64,000 bases of DNA from Xiheimicrobium sp052034585. GTDB taxonomy: Bacteria > Myxococcota > Myxococcia > Myxococcales > Myxococcaceae. The DNA lies in the NCBI GenBank assembly GCA_052034585.1, contig JBPOIJ010000005.1:124001-188000 (forward strand), given 5' to 3'. Positions 16,742-23,745 of the stretch are shown piece after piece. The notes beneath the pieces are model-generated. The model saw nothing but the letters and a program-made list of their open reading frames with translations, ran no database searches and was not told the origin of the DNA. The position numbers and the translations under genes were made by a program. The stretch's first letter is position 1. Each line of letters opens with the position of its first letter.

Positions 16742-19165
16742 ATGACGGAAGGACCAGAACGACTCGGGCGGTATCTCGTGCTCGACGCGTCGGCGGTCGC
16801 GCTCGAGGGAGGCCGACAGCGCCTCAAGGCCGTCGACCCGGAGCTGGACCGGCGGGTCACCATCGAGCTCTTCTCCAAGGACGAGGGACGGGACTCGGTC
16901 TCGAGCGTTCGGGCGCTCCGGGTCGGCCAGGTGCTCGCCGGGCTCGATCACCCGAACCTCCAGCGGGTCTTCGACGTCGGGTTCGCCGATGGGCGGGTGT
17001 TCTTCGCGTTCGAGCGTGCCGGTGCGCAGACGCTCGAGCGCTGGGCGATCGGGCGCCCATGGAGAGAGGTCGTCTCGGCCTTCGCCGAGGCTGGCGCAGG
17101 GTTGGCCGAGGCCCACCGGCACGGGCTGGTTCACGGCTCGTTCTCGGCCGAGCTGGTGACCGTCGATGCCGACGATCACTGCAAGCTGGGAGGCTTCGTC
17201 GCCGCGGCGGCCAGCGCTGCCTCGCTCGAAGATCCTCCGACCTCGCAGGGCGATCAGGTTGCCTTGGTGACTGCCCTCGCGGGCGCGCTCGGAAGGACCG
17301 TGGGGCGCGTGCCAGCCTGGGTGAACACCGTCGTCGAGCGAGGCCGCGCGGCCGATCCCACCAAGCGCTTCCCAGACGCCGAGGCGCTCGTGGCGGCGCT
17401 CCACCAAGGGCTCTCTCGGCCGCGGCGCACGCGGCGGCTCATCGGCCTCGCGTCGGGCCTGTTGGTCATCGTCACGGTGATCGTCGGAGCGCTGGTGCGG
17501 GACCGCGCGCGCTGCGTGGGAGGCGCGGGCTCCCTCGACGGCGCGTGGGACGACGGCGTTCGTGCGACCATGCAGGAGGCGTTCGGCGCCGTCTCGCGGC
17601 CCTTCGCCCTCGACGTTCGAGCGTCGGTCTTCCAACGCCTCGACGAGGTGGCTCGGCGGTGGACGGCCATGAGAGCGACGGTCTGCGCGACGCCGGACTC
17701 GGACACGCGGCAGGCGCAGCTCGAGTGCCTCGCCTGGTGGCGGGACGAGCTCGCGGCAACCACCTTCGTGTTGGCACGCGCGGACGCGACGGTGGTCGAG
17801 AACGCACCCTCGGCGGTCGATGCGCTCTCGATCGTCGAGGAGTGTCGTGCCTCCCCCAGCCGCCGACGCTTCGGCAGCCCGGCGAGCAGAGTCCAGGGCT
17901 TCGACGCGGTGCGCCTCGAACTCGCGCGAGTGAAGGCGCTCACCGAAACGGGGCGCTGGAAGGAAGGCGTCGTGGAAGCGGAGGTGCTCGTCGAGCACTC
18001 CAGAGGGGTCAGTCAGCCGCTCCTCGTGCAGGCGCTGCTGCTTCGGTCGACGCTCCGGTCGCGCCTCGGGGAACCACGCAAGGCGTACGTCGATGCGCGC
18101 GAGGCCTTCCTGGTCGCGATGGCGTCTGGTGACGACGCGCTCTCGGCCGAGGCGAGCCTCCGCGCTGCGATCATGACTCCAGCCGCCGACGAGCGGGCCC
18201 GCGCGCTGGGCGTCGCCCGTGCGTTGGTCGAGCGTGTCGGGAGTGCCCAGCTCGTTCACGCCGCGCAGCGCATCGAGGCGCAGCGGCTGGGCACCGAGGG
18301 CAAGTGGGCCGAAGCGAATGAACTCTTCCGAAAGGTCGTCGCGTACGATCGCGCCACCCTCGGCGTCTCGCACTACACGACGTTGACTTCGACGGTGAAC
18401 GCAGGCGTCACCCTGATGGAATCAGGCGATCTCGCGCACGCGGTGGAGGTCTTCGCGGAGGTCTACGAGCAGAGCTTGAGCGTGTTTGGTCCCCGCCACC
18501 CGCGCACCGCGCGGTATCGAGCGCACATGGCGATGGTCTTGCTCGCGACTGGAGAGCTCGAGCCTGCGCGCGAGGGCTTCTTGGAGGCGCTCGAAATTCA
18601 CCGCGCGATGGGCGAAGAGAACATGCTCGTCGCGAACGACCTCTACTACCTCGCGGAGACCGACCGCCGACGTGGCCAGCTCTCGGCGGCCCTCGACGCG
18701 ATTGGCCAGGCGAGCGCCATCAACACCGTGAAGGGGACTCCGCTGACTGCGGCGCACTACGACACCGAGCGCGGAGAGATCCTGCTGGCGATGGGGCAGC
18801 CCCACGAGGCGCTCGACCTCTTCTCGCGCGCCCTCGCCGCCTACGAGCGAGCGGAAGGCGCCTCGCCCAAGATGATGCCGGCGCTCACTGGCACGGCCGT
18901 GGCGCTGCTCTCGATGAAGCGTCCGCGCGAGGCCCTCCCGTTCGCCGAGCGGGCAGCCGGGTTCGAAGGTGGCCGCATCGACCGCACCGCGGCCGCGAAG
19001 GTCGCCCTTGCGCGAGCGCTCCGAATGCTGGGACGTGACGACGAACGAGGGCGGGCCCTCGCCGCCGAGGCCCTCGCGGCCCTGCAGGCGAGCCAGGTGA
19101 AGGAGCCTGCCGTTCTCGCCGAGGCCGAGCGCCTGCTGGCGGCATACACCCCCTCAAGTCCTTGA
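16742..19165 (+). CDS. Membrane-anchored pseudokinase with C-terminal TPR domain
   Basis: An 807-residue protein whose N-terminal about 225 residues align by eye with the divergent kinase at 14776 (RPWREVVSAFAEAGAGLAEAH versus RPWREVVRVFLDAGAGLAAAH). The catalytic motifs are lost: VALK becomes VTIE (Glu42), HRDFKPSN becomes HGSFSAEL (131-138) and DFG becomes GGF (150-152); the glycine loop is also absent. One membrane segment lies at about 232-252. The outer part is a long array of TPR-like helical repeats (WAEANELFRKVVAYD, EPAREGFLEALEI, PHEALDLFSRALAAYERA). ATG 16742 has TATGAG seven bases ahead; ATG 16730 is an alternative. It is probably a regulator or scaffold rather than an enzyme. Confidence 0.9.
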   Translation: MTEGPERLGRYLVLDASAVALEGGRQRLKAVDPELDRRVTIELFSKDEGRDSVSSVRALRVGQVLAGLDHPNLQRVFDVGFADGRVFFAFERAGAQTLERWAIGRPWREVVSAFAEAGAGLAEAHRHGLVHGSFSAELVTVDADDHCKLGGFVAAAASAASLEDPPTSQGDQVALVTALAGALGRTVGRVPAWVNTVVERGRAADPTKRFPDAEALVAALHQGLSRPRRTRRLIGLASGLLVIVTVIVGALVRDRARCVGGAGSLDGAWDDGVRATMQEAFGAVSRPFALDVRASVFQRLDEVARRWTAMRATVCATPDSDTRQAQLECLAWWRDELAATTFVLARADATVVENAPSAVDALSIVEECRASPSRRRFGSPASRVQGFDAVRLELARVKALTETGRWKEGVVEAEVLVEHSRGVSQPLLVQALLLRSTLRSRLGEPRKAYVDAREAFLVAMASGDDALSAEASLRAAIMTPAADERARALGVARALVERVGSAQLVHAAQRIEAQRLGTEGKWAEANELFRKVVAYDRATLGVSHYTTLTSTVNAGVTLMESGDLAHAVEVFAEVYEQSLSVFGPRHPRTARYRAHMAMVLLATGELEPAREGFLEALEIHRAMGEENMLVANDLYYLAETDRRRGQLSAALDAIGQASAINTVKGTPLTAAHYDTERGEILLAMGQPHEALDLFSRALAAYERAEGASPKMMPALTGTAVALLSMKRPREALPFAERAAGFEGGRIDRTAAAKVALARALRMLGRDDERGRALAAEALAALQASQVKEPAVLAEAERLLAAYTPSSP

Positions 19166-19223
19166 AGTCCGTGACGGTCTGCACGGATCTGGGACGAGGC
19201 GCATCGTCTGGTGTCGAGCACGC

Positions 19224-19229
19224 AAGGAG
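19224..19229 (+). promoter_or_regulatory. Shine-Dalgarno AAGGAG fixing the 19237 start
   Basis: AAGGAG lies 7 bp before ATG 19237. It decides this start over earlier in-frame codons from 19162, which lie inside the end of the previous gene. Confidence 0.75.
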
Positions 19230-19236
19230 CTGCCCC

Positions 19237-20070
19237 ATGCGCATCGATTCCAAACTGCCCTTCGTGAACCTGTCTTCGGAGGTCGCGGCGCCGCCCGAAG
19301 AGAGCTCGATGGCGCAGTCGCTCAAGGCGCTGACCCGCACTGGGGTCGCCGATTCCTTCTCGTCAGCGGCGAAGGCGCCAGTTGCCTCCCCCCCGCCGCC
19401 TCCTGCGCCAACGCCCACGAGCGCTCCGACCTTTCGGGCGACTCCAGGTGTCTCCGTCGAGCGAGCAGCGCGAGCGGCGAACGTCGACTCGGTGCTGAGC
19501 GCCGGCTACGCCCCGACGAACCCCAGCTATGCCGACGCGAACTACCAACTCTCCCAAGAGGTAAAGGCGCTCGCCGCGTCGGCTCGAGGGGCGAACTGGA
19601 ACGGGGACAGCGCTGCTGGACGAGCGGCGCAGGCGAAGATCGACGCGCTCCTGAAGAGCTGGGACCCGCACAAGGCGACCTTCGATGGCTACGTTCCTGG
19701 CAAGCACCCACCCCCTGAGGACGAGCGGGCTCGGCGGGCGAGAGCCGGGTTGGACGACGCGGGCAATCTCCTGCCGGGCTTCTCCCAGGTGAAGGTCGCT
19801 CAAGTGCAACGCAAGACGCGCATGCAGGTCTTCCTCGACCACGCGCCGCTGTCGACCAAACGAGACTTCGTTCGGTTCATGAACCAGCCCCTCAACAGCG
19901 GCGAGCGGCGCATGGACCAGGCTCACGGCGGCGACGCTCCGTTCAGCATCAACTACCTGCGGTCGGCAAACTGGGGCGTCGTGGGCGGCATCGTCGACAA
20001 GGAGCCACTGACTCAGCAGCAGGAGTGGTCGCGACGGGACCTCGAGCGCGCGCGTCGTGGTGAGGAATAG
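19237..20070 (+). CDS. Unknown protein with N-terminal PF..L..SSMAQSL tag
   Basis: A 277-residue protein without a signal peptide. Residues 1-31 (PF at 8-9, Leu12, PPEESSMAQSL at 19-29) closely resemble the start of the calpain-like protein at 9922 (PF at 8-9, Leu12, SSMGQAL at 26-32). A proline-rich linker (about 50-70) follows, then an unrecognised, mostly polar helical domain. It includes GKHPPPEDERARRARAG, VFLDHAPLSTKRDFVRF and a C-terminal charged helix. Its 3' end overlaps the next gene by 14 bp. It could be an effector or a structural component sharing a delivery signal with the calpain-like protein. No enzyme motif was found. Confidence 0.82.
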   Translation: MRIDSKLPFVNLSSEVAAPPEESSMAQSLKALTRTGVADSFSSAAKAPVASPPPPPAPTPTSAPTFRATPGVSVERAARAANVDSVLSAGYAPTNPSYADANYQLSQEVKALAASARGANWNGDSAAGRAAQAKIDALLKSWDPHKATFDGYVPGKHPPPEDERARRARAGLDDAGNLLPGFSQVKVAQVQRKTRMQVFLDHAPLSTKRDFVRFMNQPLNSGERRMDQAHGGDAPFSINYLRSANWGVVGGIVDKEPLTQQQEWSRRDLERARRGEE

Positions 20071-21403
20071 GCCGCTCCTCATCGGCTGGTCGGTCTTCGT
20101 CGCGGTCGCAGCCGAGGGCGCCGAGTTCGTTCGCGAGGGGTTCGAAGCGAACCAGACCTTCGACGGAACGCCGGCCGGCATCCTCTACGAGCCGACGGCC
20201 GACTGCACTTGCACCGCGGGCACCACCACCTGCTCTGCCGCTGCCGGCTCCTGCGCGTCGACCTTGAGGAACTCGGCGTCGATTCAGGCTGCGGTCGCCC
20301 ACGGCGGTGTTCGCGCGATGAAGGGCACGTTGGTCGCACCTGGTGGGGCAGGGGTGCTGATCTCCCCCGCCGCCTACCGGAGCCCCGACTGGTCGCAGAA
20401 GCGCGACCTCCATCTCCGGTTTTCCTTTCTCTACGAGGCCGGCTATCGCTGGTCCGTTCGAAACAAGCTCGTCGTCTGGCGAATCACCGACGCTCCAGAT
20501 TTGTACATCAACTGCAACGGCGTGAGCTGGCCTTGGGCGGAGACGGCCGGCGCCGCGACCTGCGATCTCGGTGTCTATTTTGGAATGAGCCCCTCTGATT
20601 CGTGCGACGCGGTGCCGCCGTGGAGCGCCGAGCGAGCCGTGAATGGTGGGGGTGCCTTCTATTATCTGGCGAGCCGCACCGGGGCCAACCGGGGTCAGCA
20701 ATGGCTCGTGTCGCCAGGCGGCTGGTACACGCTCGAGGTGCACGTCGATCTGGTGAACCGTCGTCTCGATCTCTGGCTCCAGCGTCCCACTGACCCCGCG
20801 CCAGTGAAGGTCATCGACAACCAGACACTCGTCGGCTGCAACGGCATCGATGGCGTCGCGAGCGAGGTGTTCGATGGGTTGGAGGCCGACGGCTATCTGA
20901 ACAGCGCGGCCGGCCCTTCCGGAGGGAGCTACTACCTCGACGACCTCGTCATCGCCGACTCGTACATCGGGCCAGAAGGTGATGGTGGGACGGACGGGGG
21001 AACGCGCGACGGCGGGAGCTCCGATGGTGGCCCCCCGGAGGACGCCGGCCGGTCGGACGCCGGGTCAACCGACGCGGGGCTGGCTGACGCTGGAGAGCCG
21101 GACGCTGGAGCGCCGGACGCTGGAGAGCCGGATGCTGGAGAGCCGGATGCTGGAGCGCCGGATGCTGGAGAGCCGGACGCTGGAGCGCCGGATGCTGGAG
21201 CGCTCGACGCAGGAGGCTCACCAGCCGACGCCGGAACATCGCCTGCTCGTGATGGAGGTGATGATGGCGGAACGAGCCCCGACGACGCTCGGTCGGTACG
21301 AGGCGATTGTGGCTGCGACGCTGCTGGATGGAGTGGTGCGCTGGCGCTCGTCTCGGCGAGCGTGCTGGGAGGCCGGAGACGCCGTCCCGCCTTGCGCGCG
21401 TGA
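20057..21403 (+). CDS. MYXO-CTERM-type surface protein, lyase/ConA-like domain with DAGEP stalk
   Basis: A 448-residue exported protein: N-terminal signal (RPLLIGWSVFVAVAAEGA), a beta-sandwich domain of about 280 residues (RDLHLRFSFLYEAGY, GGWYTLEVHVDLVNRRLDLWL, GGSYYLDDLVIAD) of the polysaccharide-lyase/concanavalin type, then a DAGEP/DAGAP pentapeptide stalk. The last about 33 residues form a tripartite sorting tail: a Cys motif (GDCGC), a hydrophobic stretch (WSGALALVSASVLGG) and RRRR. This is the MYXO-CTERM layout, which is processed by a myxosortase and links the protein to the outer surface. GTG 20057 or 20060 may be the start; it overlaps the preceding gene. Its sugar target is not known. 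Confidence 0.85.
   Translation: MVRNRPLLIGWSVFVAVAAEGAEFVREGFEANQTFDGTPAGILYEPTADCTCTAGTTTCSAAAGSCASTLRNSASIQAAVAHGGVRAMKGTLVAPGGAGVLISPAAYRSPDWSQKRDLHLRFSFLYEAGYRWSVRNKLVVWRITDAPDLYINCNGVSWPWAETAGAATCDLGVYFGMSPSDSCDAVPPWSAERAVNGGGAFYYLASRTGANRGQQWLVSPGGWYTLEVHVDLVNRRLDLWLQRPTDPAPVKVIDNQTLVGCNGIDGVASEVFDGLEADGYLNSAAGPSGGSYYLDDLVIADSYIGPEGDGGTDGGTRDGGSSDGGPPEDAGRSDAGSTDAGLADAGEPDAGAPDAGEPDAGEPDAGAPDAGEPDAGAPDAGALDAGGSPADAGTSPARDGGDDGGTSPDDARSVRGDCGCDAAGWSGALALVSASVLGGRRRRPALRA
21086..21205 (+). repeat. 15-bp tandem coding repeat, pentapeptide DAGEP/DAGAP
   Basis: Eight consecutive 15-bp units (GACGCTGGAGAGCCG and variants) encode the Asp-Ala-Gly-Glu/Ala-Pro stalk before the MYXO-CTERM tail. 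Confidence 0.85.
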
Positions 21404-21430
21404 GCGAATCGATGGAACTCCCTCGATCGT

Positions 21431-21976
21431 TCAGAGCTCGGTGACCTGCACCTTCACGTCACCCGCGTCGCGCGTCGCGACCACCTTCGAGATGATGAAC
21501 GCCTCGGGTTCGAGCACGTAGAAGGTCACGACGTTTCCAGAGACCGACGGCTCGCTGAACGTCTTGCCGGTGCTCTTGATCCGCCGGAGCGCGCCGGGGT
21601 TCGAGCTGGCGGTGAGGACTTGCCCACCAACCCCGGGAACGAAGCGGGCGATGATCTCGGCCTGCCAATCGGCTGGCGCATCACCACAGCCCGACAGCAA
21701 CGTCGCCGCGATCTTCGGCCCGGTGACGAGGGCACCCTTCAGCAACGCGTAGCTCGCCTGAAACGAGCTCATGCGGGCGTTCGACGCGGCGGTGAAGACG
21801 GCGCAGTCTCCGCGACGGAGCCGCTCCACTTCGTCGATTCGCACTTCCTCGGCCTTCCAGCCGTGCTGCTCCTGCGCTGCCTGAACGATCTGTTGAACGG
21901 AAGTCATGGTTTCCTCGTTTCGAGCGCTCCGGGCACAGGCCACGAAACAGCAGAGGAGCGCGGTGCGCCAGCTCAT
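21431..21976 (-). CDS. Small protein of unknown function, possibly exported
   Basis: 181 residues if started at ATG 21976, which overlaps the stop of the upstream metallopeptidase gene (ATGA) and gives a short hydrophobic leader (TALLCCFVAC). An internal ATG at 21907 (MTSVQQIVQAAQ) has a good GAGGAAA ribosome site five bases ahead and would give a 158-residue cytoplasmic protein. Composition is mixed alpha/beta (KTFSEPSVSGNVVTFYVLEPEAFIISKV). No family is recognised. Coupling to the metallopeptidase suggests a partner or immunity-like role, which is only inference. Confidence 0.75.
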   Translation of the reverse strand: MSWRTALLCCFVACARSARNEETMTSVQQIVQAAQEQHGWKAEEVRIDEVERLRRGDCAVFTAASNARMSSFQASYALLKGALVTGPKIAATLLSGCGDAPADWQAEIIARFVPGVGGQVLTASSNPGALRRIKSTGKTFSEPSVSGNVVTFYVLEPEAFIISKVVATRDAGDVKVQVTEL

Positions 21977-23607
21977 GAGTTGGTGATGTTTCCAGAAGGC
22001 ACGGGCGCGGGCTTCGCGGCGTCGGGCCAGGTGCTCGCGTCGGACTTGATGACGGTTTCCCAGTTCTTCGCATCGACCTTCTGACCGCTCATCGTGCTGA
22101 GCATGTCGTAGAACTTCTGCGCTTCCTTGGGGTCCTTCAGCGCTTCCTTGGCGTACTTGCCGTAGAAGCTGTCGGGGTTGAGCTGCCAGGACAGCCGCTG
22201 CTCCATCGCTTCCTGGTTGGTGGGCTCTCGGCCGTTCTCGGCCTTGAAGCCGACGTACCAGGCTCGGTACTCGGCCTCGAAGTACTTGTACGTCTTCGCG
22301 ACCTTGTCGCCGTTGATGTTGTGGTTGACCTCGTGCGGCGTCGTCGAGAGCGCGAGGTGGTTCGTCTTGGAGTTCTCGATCATCTTCGCGTTGCCGTCGG
22401 CGACGATGCCCTTGTTGAGCCAGAGCGTCGAGTCGCCGCCTTCACCGTAGGTCGTGCTCTTCCCGTCAGATTTGTACTCCTTCCACACCAGCTTGTAGTC
22501 ACCATCGAGGAACTTGTTCAGCGTGTTGTCCATGATGGCGCGGTCGCCCTTGTCGTAGCTCGAGAGCCGGCCGATGAGCTTGAGCGAACGCTGTTGATCC
22601 GCGAGATCCTGGGTCTTGAACCAGTCCTTCCCGAGCGCCTTGCCGACGTTGGTGACGGTGCGCGCGTCGGGGTAGTTCTTCACCTGGCTCAGCACCGCGG
22701 TCTTCAGGTCTGCGCTGGCCCCGTCGAACTTCGGGTCGTTGAGGAGCTTCTCGACGTTCTGCGCGAACGCGGGGTCGGCCTTCGAGCCCTTGAAGCCTTC
22801 GCAGACGAGCGCCTTGTCGGAGTCGCTGAGCGCGGCGAACTTCGGGTTGCCCACCAGCGAAAGGGCGGCGTCGACCTTCGCGTCCGTCACCGGCCCGTTG
22901 GTGCGAATGGTGTCGATGAGCGACGACTTGGTCGCGTCGCTCGTCTTCGCGAAGTTCTCGCTGTTGGCGAGCTTGCAGAGCCCCTTGGCGAGATCGGCGT
23001 TCTCCGGCTCGCGGTTGAGCGCCTCCATCAGCTGCTGGCGGTGCTTGGGTGACAGGTTGTCCATGCCCGGCGCGGTCGCGAGGCCCTTCAGGTTGTCGAG
23101 CTTGGCCTGGTCGTCACCCGCGGCGGTGAGCTGAGTGCGGATGAGCTTCTTGGTGTCGTCGTCGAGCTTCTTGAAGGACGGGTCGCTCTCGACGGCGAGG
23201 CGGGTCTCGAGTGAGGGCCCAGCGCGCCCCGTCTCGGGCAGCCCGAACTCCTTCTGGAGATCCTTCACCGCCTTCTCGGTCTTCGGCCCGAAGAAGCCGT
23301 CTTCCTTGATGGGCTTGGCGCCGTGCTCGGTCCGGTAGACGTTCACCTTCTCCTGCAGGTCCTTCACTTCGGGCAGCGGCTTCGACTGGAGGTCGTTGCG
23401 CTTGAGTTCGGTGGCCGCGCCCGTGCCGAAGCCCAGCTTGCTCAGGGCGTCCTTGATCGACTTGGTCGGATCGAAGCCCGAGGCGGGCGGAGGGGCCTTG
23501 ACGGCTGGCGGAGCGCCCGGAGGCGGCGAGTTCTGGGGCCGCTCGACGTCGCGCGGACGAATGGGCGGAAGGCTCGGACGCGGATCACCGATCTTGGGGG
23601 AGGACAT
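21973..23607 (-). CDS. Peptidoglycan-binding HExxH metallopeptidase-like protein
   Basis: A 544-residue protein with no signal peptide and a proline-rich N-terminus (residues 1-45). Residues about 78-137 are a PG_binding_1 domain (LQEKVNVYRTEHG, DGFFGPKTEKAVKDLQKEFGLP). The middle is a series of about 45-residue helical repeats (NPKFAALSDSDKALV, DPKFDGASADLKTAV). The C-terminal domain carries H425-E-V-N-H429 with Glu444/Glu446 (KYFEAEYRAW) as candidate third zinc ligand. It may cleave peptidoglycan peptides or proteins and be released by a non-Sec route. ATG 23607 has GGAG eight bases ahead. It is the first gene of a two-gene operon. Confidence 0.83.
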   Translation of the reverse strand: MSSPKIGDPRPSLPPIRPRDVERPQNSPPPGAPPAVKAPPPASGFDPTKSIKDALSKLGFGTGAATELKRNDLQSKPLPEVKDLQEKVNVYRTEHGAKPIKEDGFFGPKTEKAVKDLQKEFGLPETGRAGPSLETRLAVESDPSFKKLDDDTKKLIRTQLTAAGDDQAKLDNLKGLATAPGMDNLSPKHRQQLMEALNREPENADLAKGLCKLANSENFAKTSDATKSSLIDTIRTNGPVTDAKVDAALSLVGNPKFAALSDSDKALVCEGFKGSKADPAFAQNVEKLLNDPKFDGASADLKTAVLSQVKNYPDARTVTNVGKALGKDWFKTQDLADQQRSLKLIGRLSSYDKGDRAIMDNTLNKFLDGDYKLVWKEYKSDGKSTTYGEGGDSTLWLNKGIVADGNAKMIENSKTNHLALSTTPHEVNHNINGDKVAKTYKYFEAEYRAWYVGFKAENGREPTNQEAMEQRLSWQLNPDSFYGKYAKEALKDPKEAQKFYDMLSTMSGQKVDAKNWETVIKSDASTWPDAAKPAPVPSGNITNS

Positions 23608-23745
23608 GTGGGGGCTCCGATGGGCAGGTACCGAAGACGCGCGGGGAGCCTTTCACGGGACAGGCTCCGCGCCAAATCGTCCTGACGGACATCAACCGAT
23701 GCGTCGCAAGGGACAATGCCCGGTCTCGCGGGCTATCTCGCCGCC

